Assembly: GCF_022539665.2 (NCBI RefSeq)
Contig: NC_081340.1
Coordinates: 3,844,001-3,908,000 of the forward strand
DNA from: Daphnia carinata
Lineage: Eukaryota; Arthropoda; Branchiopoda; Diplostraca; Daphniidae
Reading direction: 5' to 3'
Length of the DNA stretch: 64,000 nt
Positions within the stretch are counted from its first letter, which is position 1. Each line of letters begins with the position of its first letter. Below are positions 11,860 through 26,941 of the stretch, one piece after another. Below the pieces are notes generated by a model. That model saw only the letters and a list, made by a program, of their open reading frames with translations. It had not been told where the DNA came from and did not search any database. A program made the translations under genes and the position numbers.

Positions 11860-12890
11860 GAACAAGTTGAAAATGTAACAAGTCGCCAAACACACGAGAA
11901 ACTATCGTCATTCCCTTGTCCATAGTTTCATCTCTTAATTTATTAAACTCCAAACTAATTTAACTTCCTTATGAAGAAGTAGTGAAGCAAACAGAACTAC
12001 AGACACCCTCCCGTTGTGCCTCTCCAATATTCTTTCTATCATTGACTTGTTTTGTTTGCTGCTTCTACTTATTTAAATTATTGAGAAAATGTTGGCAATT
12101 TTGACCTAAATGCCCAGGATGGAAACGTCAAATTTGATATATACTACACTGAACTTGCAAGGTTTCTTATCCCCTTAGATCTACATTTTTTTAAATTTCA
12201 AAAATACAATTAAATAACACGATCAAATGCTTATAACCTTACTTCCCAAAGCAAACATAAGAAACGTTTGCCATTTGAAACAAATAGGAAACGTGTCTTT
12301 TGTCTGCAATAACCTATTCTTTTATTGTCTTCAAGTTAAGGCAAATCGGTTCTGCCAACAGATATTTTTCGACTTATTTACCGATTGTTTAGACAACATA
12401 ATCCTATGAACGTCACGCAATATCACAACAAACAGAACTTCTTCTATTCCTACGATATCGATCTATAGAACAGTACCCTTAGTGTCCGAACACCATGGGC
12501 CGGGACTGTTTGTAATTTTGCCTCGGTGGCGCTAAAACCTGGGCTTTCGTCTGGGCTTAGAATTGACACTACTTTGCCTGCAAGTTGGTTCGACAGGATA
12601 TTACACTAACGCTGTTATGCACGAGTGCTAATGGCTATCATATGAGGTTTATCAACAAAAAAATGCTTTTCGACATACCTCATATGGGCTAGTATCCTAT
12701 AGCTACCGCCTTTCTTCCATGCTGCCTCACTCCCTCTCTTCTATCCATCAACGCAGAACGCCCTAGTCACATGAGGTGTGCGATTGCTGAGCTTTAAATC
12801 CACGTAACACGAAACTTGTTCCTAGGAAACACTACATAAGGAGCTCAATATTCAATGAATCTATAGCATTTATATTATTACTTGTACATT
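11860..12890. other. Intergenic region, gene 1 to TCEANC2-like gene
   Basis: No gene seen. It holds the 3' flanks of two convergent genes. A small inverted repeat, catatgaggt at 12639-12648 and acctcatatg at 12677-12686, could form a hairpin with a 28-base loop. The open frame at 12227-12409 is short and not protein-like. Confidence 0.5.
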
Positions 12891-13523
12891 TCACTGGTTC
12901 GCGTAAACTTTCATCACATCCCGGTACATTTCTTCCACAAACTCTTTTAGATCACTGTTCATTTCATTCACTCGCCACTTTTGATCTTCGTTACCTTTCA
13001 AGCAAAAGTGAATTTTTCGTATGACTCGATTATAAGTATGGTTCATAATTTTTTTGCACTTGTTAAATACATGAATCTCAATTTCTTCTGCGATCACAGA
13101 GTTGTTTAATGCAATGTTGATCATCTTTTTGGCACTGGCTCTACCCCGCTGGGTTTCAGCGTCACTTTCTACTTCGATTGGCTTCCGCCGGAGAATGTGT
13201 AGCATATGACTCTTCCAGAAACCATAAACCTCGTTAGCTGCACACGAAACAATAGAGTTTTCATCTCGACAAAGACGATGAACTGTGCGACCGATTCCGG
13301 TAGATTTAAGAATTTCTTTGGCAGGTTTCTTTTTCTTCAACTTGTTAAGAATAGCAACTTTTTGATCAGGTGAAATTTCAGGATTTGAGAGCTGTTGATT
13401 GGCTAACGTCAAATCTTCTAAAATTACAACTCCACCAAGTTGGTGAAGGCTGGCTTGTTTCATTCCCCGTGAAATTCCAGACGTTGGTGGTTCCTTGTTC
13501 TTTTTAATTAAGAATTTATCCAT
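12891..13523 (-). CDS. TCEANC2: TFIIS N-terminal/central domain protein (TCEANC2-like)
   Basis: This single-exon gene encodes 210 residues, the same size as vertebrate TCEANC2 (about 208), and starts the same way (MDKF). Residues about 45-115 form a TFIIS N-terminal (LW-type) domain: LKKKKPAKEILKSTGIGRTV, then a helix with AANEVYGFWK. Residues about 130-205 match the start of the TFIIS central domain (SAKKMINIAL, then IEIHVFNKCK and YNRVIRKIHFCLK). The zinc ribbon that gives TFIIS its cleavage-stimulating activity is absent, as in TCEANC2. A nuclear, RNA polymerase II-associated role is inferred from the family; its exact function is poorly known. It lies between the two Pro-rich paralogues on the opposite strand. 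Confidence 0.85.
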   Translation of the reverse strand: MDKFLIKKNKEPPTSGISRGMKQASLHQLGGVVILEDLTLANQQLSNPEISPDQKVAILNKLKKKKPAKEILKSTGIGRTVHRLCRDENSIVSCAANEVYGFWKSHMLHILRRKPIEVESDAETQRGRASAKKMINIALNNSVIAEEIEIHVFNKCKKIMNHTYNRVIRKIHFCLKGNEDQKWRVNEMNSDLKEFVEEMYRDVMKVYANQ

Positions 13524-14646
13524 TTTTTAATAACTGCACTTGTTGTCAATGTGAACAGGCACTACAGGTATAATATTGTGGTCTGTGATCTCAACTTAAC
13601 CTGTCAAAATAGGAAGGATAATTATCAGACGATATGATGTAAATTCTTGGCTTAATGTATATGCCCATTTTTACTTCCAACTGTAAAATTCACAGAAGTG
13701 ATTATGACACTTCTATGCCTAATTTGAAATAGCAGACAAATGTAGCATGATTTGCTTAGGACTGTAGAGAGTTGCCTGTACAGCTTTGGCGAAGCTGCTT
13801 TGCCATACATTAGGCCAACAGTATCTTCACACAAAGGTATTTTTTATAACGGTAATATACTAAGATTGCATCACAAACCTTCTAGTTTTTGCCAACTTAA
13901 AAAACGCTTCCATTAATCATACGGGCAACCAGGGAGCCTTGAAGTATGGTTAATGTAAACAGCGTGGTTTTGGTACAGACGACGTTACTGTGGCTAACAG
14001 TCGTTCGTTGTCTGCAACAGGCAAATGAGAAATGGAGGACCAGGAAACAAAAAGAATACCTAGATTTTAGTGGGAGAATCAAAGAAAATGTAAGAAATCG
14101 CCATTGATTATCGAGTTATTAGTTTTATTGAAAAAGCATATTAGATTAGTGTAGAATTTACTATTGCAGGTCTTTTTTAAGACAAAAGCCACAAATTTGG
14201 AAAGAATTCCAAATAGGTTGATGTCATGGAAGCCTGAATGGTAACATTTGCATGTTAAAGTAAGGATTCCCTAGATTAACCAGAGGAATTTTTTAGAATA
14301 AAAACGGAATGAAAGAGCAATCAAGCAATTCATCCATTCACGATATTGCTGACGTAACGAGAGAGCTTTTGTGGTTATTGGGATGTAGCAGTTTCATAAT
14401 TCTGAGAACGCTACGAGGAAGGGCTCGATGAACATGCGGTTTGAGTCTGATAAAGACAGAGAACAACAATTTGTGTTGATCCGCATGCCTTAGTGTGCTC
14501 CGAGTTTGATGAGCTGTTGAGTGAAGATGACGTTTCCTTACTTGAAATGATGTGGTTCTCATTCTTCAACCATACGGGAACGATTACGGTGGAAAACAAA
14601 CCACAGTACTGTATATGGCTCCGAAGAGAAATACTGAAAGCCAGCA
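13524..14646. other. Intergenic region between TCEANC2-like gene and gene 2 promoter
   Basis: No gene recognised. Short open frames on both strands (13652-14082, 14338-14704) lack protein-like content, and those near 14.4-14.7 kb overlap the promoter of gene 2. The left end should contain the TCEANC2 promoter; no TATA box stands out. Confidence 0.45.
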
Positions 14647-14750
14647 GGTTAGTAGCACAAACCATGAGCAATTGCAGGAAATGCAATGAAATACAATTTA
14701 CCAAAAGCAGTTGGCTTAAAAAGGCGGAGCCAACTCAACTGAGTATAAAT
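14647..14750 (+). promoter_or_regulatory. Promoter of Pro-rich gene 2 (shared with paralogue)
   Basis: TATA box tataaat at 14744-14750, about 98 bases before the ATG. The upstream blocks ggttagtagcacaaacc (14647) and cttaaaaaggcggag (about 14715) match those before the gene at 10.4 kb in sequence, order and rough spacing. The sequence between the blocks is not conserved, so the blocks may be retained binding sites. Confidence 0.6.
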
Positions 14751-14847
14751 TCGAGCGGCAGTCATATTTTCATTAGTGAGAAACTCGTGTTGAGCATCAT
14801 CGGAGTTCCTTTAACAGAAAGCAAAACAACAAATCCAACTTGTCAAC

Positions 14848-15924
14848 ATGGAAACAAGACTGTCAGTTTCAAAGGTGCATTTAAGATTCCATAATAAACT
14901 TCTTCATTTCATAATTTTACACTTTACCGTCTCATAGTTCCTAGCGCCCCTTTTACTGTCGCTACTGGCCGTAGCGGTTGCTGGATCAAATTCAGATATA
15001 TCAGCAGAAAGCAACTCAAGGGAAGTGAATGGTGATGCCGCTGCATTCAGACAAGTTGGCGTCGACGCAGAATTTGACACGGGCGACGATTATCAGCACC
15101 AGGTTAACCAACGCTCGGCAAGATTGTTTGGTAAACATAAGCGCACTAAGTCTAGCTATGGTGCACCGAAATCCCAGTACAAGCCACCCAAAAAATCTCG
15201 CAAACCACCTAAGGCCCATAAGGCTCATAAGCGACCAAAAGGAAAATATGGCCCACCTAAGTCTCAGTATGTTGCGCCCGTGAAAGACTATGAAACTCCG
15301 ACTTACAGTGCCCCCGCCTACAATCCTCCAGCCTATACTCCGCCATCCTACCATTCTCCAGCGTACAGCCCTCCAGCATACAGTCCTCCAGCATACAGTC
15401 CTCCAGCATACAGTCCACCATCTTACAATCCTCCAGCTTACAGTCCTCCAGCTTACAGTCCTCCAGCTTATAATCCTCCGACGTACGCTCCTCCAGCATA
15501 TAATCCTCCGGCTCATAGTCCTCCCGCTTACTCGGCCCCGTCCTACAATCCTCCATCCTACAATCCTCCGTCTTATAGTCCGTCATCTTACAGTCCTCCA
15601 GCTTACAGTGCTCCAGCTTACAGTGCTCCAGCCTACAGTGCTCCAGCTTACAATCCACCGAAAAAAGAATACAATCCACCAAAAGAAGAATACAATCCAC
15701 CAAAAGAAGAATATAATCCACCCAAAGAAGAATATAACCCATCAGAATCTGAATATAGCCCACCTAAGGAAGAGTATAAAACTCCAAACTATGACACCAA
15801 AGTTGTTAGATCACAATCTTCATCTTCCGTAGCAGCAGTGGCAAACAAAGATGCAAGCGAAGGATTTTTTAACAATCCTAGTGATGGTTTTCCAAATTTT
15901 TTCAAACAGGTCCTACAAGGTTAA
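14848..15924 (+). CDS. Secreted Pro/Tyr-rich repeat protein (gene 2 of pair)
   Basis: Two exons (14848-14874, 14938-15924) encode 337 residues. The first exon has the same length as in the paralogue and encodes METRLSVSK. The second opens with FLAPLLLSLLAVAVAGS, a likely secretion signal, then DISAESN, matching SVSADSN in gene 1. A basic region with KPPK/HKR motifs follows. Next are about thirty five-residue units of the type SPPAY or NPPAY, five seven-residue NPPKEEY-like units, and the C-terminal motif FPNFFKQVLQG. Regular Pro-Pro-x-Tyr spacing resembles extensins and arthropod cuticle, byssal or silk-like proteins, where Tyr can be oxidatively cross-linked; a structural extracellular role is inference. 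The core shares no repeat type with gene 1, although both ends match. Confidence 0.87.
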
Positions 15925-17030
15925 GCGAAAAGTCAGAATTTGAAGTAAATGAAAGTTTGTTAGCAAACAAGAAGTAAACATATCAGTTACAATTTGAACA
16001 ACCTTTAACTTGAATTGTTACCAGTTTAAATTGCGACATGTTTTCAAATATTTATTAATCGCTATGTTTGCCTACATTTCGTTATGATTGCCTGTTATAT
16101 TTACGTTGTGTGTCTTTCCTTGTTTTAGTTTTTGTGTTGTTAAGCCGTCCGAAGTTCAATACAACTTAGTAAGCATAATCTTTCTTTTTTCTCCACTCTA
16201 AATTTAAAACGTGAAGCACGAAAAAGAAATCGCTTGTGGCAATGTATCTGTTATGTGTCCTAATCTTAAATTTATGGGAAATGGAGGCCACAGTCCGGTT
16301 GACAGCTGTTGACAGCTGCTAACAGCACTTTGTTTTTCAGCATTTGTGGTGTACTACACCCGACTGTCTGAATTGTAGAGCAGGTGGCATAGACCCTTTT
16401 GCCATAGCCAAATCAGTGGGCTATATTCGTTATCCAGCTGTCTTCTTCAGTTACGAATGAACTTTCGTGGGAACCAAGTTGACTTTGAAGACTGTTAATG
16501 CATGTCTAAAATTTTCACAACGTTTCTATTTGTGGAATAGCCACAGAATGAGCTCGTCAGTCGTACAGGATTCTTTCCAATTTCATAACAGGTGTATAGA
16601 AAAATTTGATGTCCCAGTTTATGCATGATGGGGCTCAGCTAGAAGTTCACGGACTGAATGTTTCAACATGTCGCAAAGTGGCTTGTATTGTTAATTCGTT
16701 TGATTAACATGTTCCGGCGGTTGCTAGGTATTCCGGAAAGTTATGCTTGGATTCACCGGATTCAGATCGATCAAAAAAATCGGCCACTACATCACATTTT
16801 GTGATACAGAGCTATAGCTCCAAGCAACAAACAATCAGCCATTTTCAACCAACGAAAAATATCCATGAAGCAGCATAAAAGATTCATCCACGTGAATAAA
16901 CTTTCGTGTGAGTTAAAGAATTCTATCGGCCATATGTTTTGTTTTACTGCTGGCGAATTTATAGGTTTCTTCAAATTCTACAAGTAACAATCAATGAGAG
17001 ACACATTGAAAATTCCTTATTCTAGTTGAC
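15925..17030. other. Intergenic region after gene 2
   Basis: No gene seen. It contains the 3' flanks of gene 2 (plus strand) and of the receptor gene (minus strand). The 60-codon frame at 16792-16974 on the minus strand is not credible as protein. Confidence 0.5.
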
Positions 17031-18970
17031 TCACCAAGTTCCGCGGTGCCTTGTTTTCCCGCTGAAGTAAAAGATGTTTTCGACTACGAAAACCATAAAT
17101 GCAATGCACACTCCTACGAACCAGATGAGGAACGCGCTTTGAAGATCGTCAAAGTCAAGTTTGCGTAGAAGTGCTCCGTAAGAATGTGATGTGCTGCAGT
17201 GATCTTTCCCGGACAGATGCTTCATTCGCCAGTGCTCCATTAATCCACTTTCCAACATCACGAGGATCCTTGGTTAGAACAAAAAAAGATACAATTTTAA
17301 GTCGGCGCCGAAAGTCAGCAAGAATGCGTTATAGAAACGTTTATGGAATCTTACTTTCTGTTTAAAAATGCTCCAATGGGACTTCCTTTAGGCACCGCAA
17401 ATGCTTGATTGACTTTATAAAATGTTTCCTTGGCGACGCCCATAGTGCAGGTAGAACCAGAGCTAATGAAGTCCTTTTCAACGGCATATTTAATTCTTGC
17501 CTTATTCTAAAATAAATTACGAGAAAAAGAATTTTGTTATACCAAATATATGACACATGTGTGAGAAACTTTACATTCATGTAGGCAAAACCTCCTTTTT
17601 TAACGGCTTGTTCTCCTTCAACGAGGGAGTCGACCAATCTTTCGGGGTACTGGCGTAACTGGTCACCGATGATGCGGTATATGCCGTCTGTTGCTTCCTA
17701 TGGGCTCAAATGGTTAAAGAATTCTTTTAAACAGTAAGACGTTAGAACTGTCAGTTTACCAAAAACAATGATTCTAGGTCTGATCCACTCCAAACTATCC
17801 AGCCAAGTCCTGAATCGGGCAGTTCATCTAGTGACCGTATAACAGGTTTCAGATTTGGGACGCTCAAAAATGATACAAGTGTTCCTATGTAAGCGTGAAT
17901 AAACACCAAGGCGCACAAAAACCAAATCATAGCCAGCAATCGTAAAGAGTGCTCCTTTTCAGGAATTTTCTGTCCAGCTGCAAGTGATAAATTGATTGGT
18001 TAAATATTTTCCTAATTCCCTGCCTAATAATATGCATAATCTTAGGAAAAAACAATAATCAACAACAGCGTATCTATACTTACATTGCGTCAGAAGAACT
18101 CCATAGACAAACGCCAGCTGCTTCTTGCGTCTTTTTGTGCGTTGTACTTTGGTTAGCAATTTGGATTGGATCCACATAACGAAGGGTAGGACTACAAGGA
18201 TGCCCATTAGTATCATCCAAACTTGTAATTGAAAAGGCTTGATGAAGGTCGACAGCTGTTTTCCGCGAATTGGCGCAGGAATCATAATGCCACTAGATTC
18301 TTCATAATAAGCAACAGTGAAATCGACGACCTGATGACGCGCATGAGTCACGGAGAACGAGCCGATGCCCACGTCCGATTCCTGTTATAAAATTTGCGTT
18401 AAATGAGGTTGACAAATTTAACACAAGTACTAAGTTAGGATACATTATTCAGGATCATCGCAATCATTCCATTCCACGTTCCGTTTGGCAATAATCCTCC
18501 ATAGGCTTCGTCCTTGGGAACTTTAATCGTGATCCTGTTAAAATTTGCATCGGTAAGTATCATAACTTTATTCAAAAAAGCGAACTCACGAGAAATTGTA
18601 AGTTTTCATAAGGGCGTTGAGGATTTCAAAAGAAAATCCTCTTCCTTCAGTGATATCTCCGTTTTCGTTTCGGACAAATTCGACGAACGGCAAAATCTAT
18701 TAATACAAATCATTACCTTTATTTCAATCAATCATTACAGTAAACTATTTCCGTTACATTACCTCTACCGACGCTACACGCAGTGTTTTCCCATTTAGTA
18801 GATTGTGATGGACAGCATCTAAACATAAACAAAAAAATTAATAAATAGAAAAAAAAAAGTGTTCCTTTGTTTTGTTTCTTACCTTGACCATAAAGCTGTG
18901 TAACAGCGTTTCCTGAAAAAACAGCAAGAAGGACCACAACACCAACAAGTCTGCGGCACAAGTTTCCCAT
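17031..18970 (-). CDS. Ionotropic receptor (iGluR-like, no amino-terminal domain)
   Basis: Nine exons on the minus strand keep frame: 18883-18970, 18763-18818, 18590-18696, 18444-18534, 18084-18381, 17760-17977, 17575-17697, 17355-17506 and 17031-17268, giving 456 residues. After a signal peptide (VVVLLAVFSGNAVT) comes ligand-binding lobe S1 (LRVASVE.., GRGFSFEIL, WNGMIAMIL, VGIGSFSVT). The usual ligand-contacting arginine is present (R129 in THARHQVVDFT). M1 lies at about 168-188 (VWMILMGILVVLPFVMWI), the pore loop and M3 at about 215-250 (RLLAMIWFLCALVFIHAYIGTLVSFL), then S2 and M4 at about 422-441. The long amino-terminal domain of classical glutamate receptors is missing and the M3 SYTANLAAF motif is replaced, which is typical of protostome ionotropic receptors. 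These are cation channels for chemical or other sensory cues; its ligand cannot be told from sequence. Subfamily not assigned. Confidence 0.88.
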
Positions 18971-19370
18971 GACTTTGTAGTCGGGCAAGTGATGGTATCT
19001 AGAAGGTAAAGTCGTTAGATGGATGCACAACAACATGAATGCCCTTTTGCTACAAATTGACACGTAGCACAGTTCAATGTACATGTTCTTTTTTAGACAA
19101 TAACCGACAACGCCCGCAAATGCACTCGCGTGTGAAAGAGGGCTTGGACATGAATATGGTATGAGATGCACAACAGGTTACACTTCGTTAAAAGGAAACA
19201 GTGTCAAATTGCGTACAAACAAACAGAAGAAAACTAGCTTCTGTTGTTAAAACAAGAGTAATGTAACCCGTGTATTTTATTATTTTAAGAATAGATAGAA
19301 AATTCCATAAATTTAAAAGAATTTACCAATGCCCCCATAAATCAAACAACAATCCTAACGAGTCTATTTT

Positions 19371-21271
19371 TCACGGAACAACATTCTCACGTCCTTTAGC
19401 TTGAGGTCGAGCTAAAGCAGCAAGACGACTTGAATGGGAGCTGCTACTGCTGCTGCCAGGGACGGAGGGTGGAGGAACGCTTACGGATACCCTTTTTGAT
19501 CCAAGGCGCATGGAGCCTTGACGTTGAAAATCTGATGGCTTATTCACCGGTAGTTGGTGTAGTGCATCTGATTCGGAACGACTCAATGGAGCTCGTAATT
19601 TTGATTGGAATGGAAGACTAGATGTAGGTGCTGTGGGCGTCACGGAGCTAAGCAATCGATGTCATTCAATATTGGTAACTTCTGGTCATAATTTAAATAA
19701 TAATAAATATACCGCCGGGTAGGAAGAACTGCAATCCCATGCTGCCTAGACGGCGCTTTTATGACAGCAGCTGGCGGAGGACAGGGCAGCGGATGGACGG
19801 CTTTCACTGCGCCAAGTTTTAAAATAGGAGGTTTGGGAGGTGCAACATGGTTAGCAGGTGCTGTGGCGGACGTCGAACGCAGAAGTGGAGTCCTTGTAAA
19901 TCAATGTAACAAACAACCATGAAAAAGTGTTAAAACCATAAGACAAATTTTAGTCACTTGAATGTTGCCTTCTGTGGCAGGGTTTTGGGAGGTGTAGGCG
20001 CAGGTTCCTTGATAGGTTTCCGTAATGGACTAGGATTAACTGCAAGAGACGGTCGAGTTCGTAATGGAGTAGCGTAAGATCTGGACACTACAGGGCTGGA
20101 CCCAATACTCATCCTTCCTCTGGATTGTGAAGCTTTAGTAAACTAGATAAATTTTTTAGGATGAAAAGCTATGAATTACAGGCATGGTCAATCATAAATT
20201 AAATTACTCTGGGAGTCTTCTTCATATTTAATTCTGGGCTGCTATTAATCAAAATTTCTTCATCTCGTGAGTCGTTACGAGGTGAAAGTAACAAAGAGTC
20301 TGGAGATAATTTCATTGCCAAATCTACCACTAAGGTGAGATAAGTGTTATTAGAGTATCTGTTTTTTTTTAAGTATATGTGTGTACTTTTTCTTGGACTG
20401 ATTGTTTTCTCTTTATCATGTTCAATATGTTCAGCCAAGTTTAGAGCTTCTTGTTCAATGACATCCCATGCAAGTTCAAATGGGTTGGAAGCTGTGTGAG
20501 TAAAAACTGAATCTTTGACATTTTGATGCTCAGACACATTTTTAGACTGTCCAGTAGTAAGATTCTTTTTGTCTGGACTATCATCAAGATTCACTAAAAT
20601 CCCTAAATCAGCTTGATCTGTGTGGACTGGCGTTCCTGCAAAGTAATGTAAATAAGTAATTATTCATGTCTTTTTTTTTTTTTTCTTTGTCCACCTGCTG
20701 ACAAGGGTGAGTCTTGGTGTTGTGACAGGGATCGTAATTTGATGGATTTTTCCAGAGCAAGTCCAAGCTCAACTCCAAGATCTATGGCTTGCTGATCATT
20801 TTTTGAATTCTTGCCTTGCATGGAACAGAGCTCAAAAGGGTCGTCATCCTGTTGTGCATATTCTGAAGGTCTAAAATAAGGTAGTGATGAAAAACGGTCG
20901 TAGGGGCCATCAATATCTACCAAAGTATCAACAGGAATGCCTGGAAAACGAGCAAACGAAGTAGAAAATCCATTACTATCGTGGCTAGTGAAGATAACTG
21001 TTAAAGAAGCACTGTTAGGTTTCAAAACGATTTGTCGTTATGGTTTAGTCAACTAGAATTAATTGACTTACCCGACATCACAGTTGTTTATCAGCTTTTT
21101 AAACCATGTAATAGTCACTAAACCAGTAGGTTCGACCCTTCGAAGAAACCAGTTGATTGATGATAAAGATGAACTTCGACGAAATCTGCTTTTTTGAAAT
21201 AGGATTTTAGAAAATGTATGTTGAAGTGCGCAATACGCTCACCAGATGCTTTTTGTATAGTCAACGGTCAT
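19371..21271 (-). CDS. Uncharacterised Ser/Pro-rich protein, eight exons
   Basis: I do not recognise this gene. Eight exons keep frame: 21243-21271, 21072-21188, 20695-21011, 20387-20635, 20208-20329, 19958-20142, 19713-19892 and 19371-19647, giving 491 residues. The N-terminal part looks folded: SSINWFLRRVEPTGLVTITW, then ASLTVIFTS and PGIPVDTLVDIDGPYDRF. Two acidic patches follow, DDDPFELCSMQ and NPFELAWDVIEQEALNLAEH, each with a (D/N)PFEL core that may be a short docking motif. The second half is disordered and basic, full of SP and TP pairs (SPRK, TPLRTRPSL, PPKTLPQK, RAPLSRSESD), as in proteins regulated by proline-directed kinases or bound to microtubules. The start was chosen at the first ATG that splices in frame. 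It has no signal peptide or membrane segment. A cytoplasmic or nuclear scaffold is a guess only. Confidence 0.7.
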
Positions 21272-22844
21272 TACCGAATCAGTAATTAGAAGAAATTAGA
21301 AAGAAATAAATAGTTTTAAAAAATGTTTTAACGATTTTTATCGATAAAATATTTGTCCTACCTGATTTTTTAAATCGCACTTACCAACTTTGATATTAAA
21401 ATTATGAAAATTCTCCACCACTAGATGGGGTTTAAATATCCATGTTTTGTTACAACGAAAAGCAGACGCTCTTTTTTTGACAGTCAGAACTTAGAAGGCC
21501 TATGAAGTACAAAAGCTTGCTTTTGCGCACTGAAACACGTCAGCGGAGCCACAAATCTTTAGTTCAGACGGTTTCCCTGAAATTCTGGGAGTAGCAGTTT
21601 TATCTCTCGGTCAGGTGCAAGTGCATTTCTCGACAGCAAATTGTGATTGGCCTGTTCGTGCCATTTCTCCCATAAAGAATCTCAAGGATGAACAGCATGG
21701 TAAATATTTATATTCTACACTGAAACTTCTCCAGTGCTTCTGGTTGGTAGGCGAAAAACCGTAGCAAATAACCCCAGTCAAAGTGTTTTTTAATCTTATC
21801 ATTAACTCATGAAGAATTTCTGAATTGATAAACATTCTGTGATTAGAGTAAAATAGAAAACACCAAGGAACCATGGATCAGACAAAGATTAAATACCATA
21901 AACAAAGAAGTTTTCTGCTTATATTACCTGAAACACTCATAGAGTTGCTTATTGTTTATTCTTCACTTTATTTTTTATACAGCATCAACTTTTTTTTTTG
22001 TTTTGTTTTGTTTTAAGTAGCATTTGTACTTAACAATGTTTATCATTCGTCGTCTCTCGCGATAATTCACCACCATTTGTAGCTTGCCCTGTAATTAGGG
22101 GTCTTTGTTCATGAGCAAACATCCTTAATCAGCAAAGCATTTTACTTTACTTAACGTATTAAGTTCATGTGTGCATGAGTCTCTGGCGATCGTAGTAAAA
22201 CTAAACAGAAAACAACGAGAATGGGCGTCACAAAAGCATACTTTCCGTGAGGTCATGCTTTGTGCGTGGGCATGTTCCGAATAGCAGGAAGTGGAATGTA
22301 ATCATTTAAGTGCAAAGCATTTTTTAACGCCATCCTTTAATTAAAGTTCGTAGTGTTTATTTCACGAAATATTGTAATCGTAACTTCTTTAAACCATTCT
22401 TTAAGTTAGTAGAATTCCCTATTTATCAAGCTTAAAGAAAAATTCAAGAACCCAAACGTTAGCAGTTCTTTCGTTTAGTATTAACTTCACATTAAATAAG
22501 GTACATGGACTACATGCCCAGATTTGTCTTATTCGTGCCCATCACAGGTTAACAATAAATACTAAGCAGATGGTACTCTATATTTTATTATGTATGCAAA
22601 CGCCCACTGCGATGACCAAAAACACAGTAATCTGAGGCCGCGAACTAGTTGAAAAGGCAGCCGCAGCCCGTGTTCTTACAGTTCGCAATGAGAATATATC
22701 GATCCATCGATCGACGAAGGCTTGTATGGCCGCCTCGGTTGTGTTAGATGTTTCCCTTCTGCGCATTAAAAAGGAACAGAGTAGAGCAAATGCTTTAAAG
22801 TTATCTCTCCAAATTATACATGTTTGCATACTTTGTTGCAGAGG
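21272..22844. other. Intergenic region between divergent genes (includes NSF 5' region)
   Basis: The gene on the left runs leftward and NSF runs rightward, so this is a shared upstream region. No coding exon recognised. A pyrimidine run ending ttgcag stands just before the NSF start codon (22831-22842), suggesting that a non-coding first exon of NSF lies somewhere here. The minus-strand frame at 22578-22910 is a shadow across NSF exon 1. Confidence 0.5.

Positions 22845-26941
<4,097 letters not shown>

Noticed and set aside
15016-15832. Four long repetitive frames on both strands over Pro-rich gene 2
   Set aside because: A tandem repeat with few stop-prone triplets opens several frames at once. 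Only the plus-strand frame from 15025 joins to the first exon and keeps the paralogue's ends.
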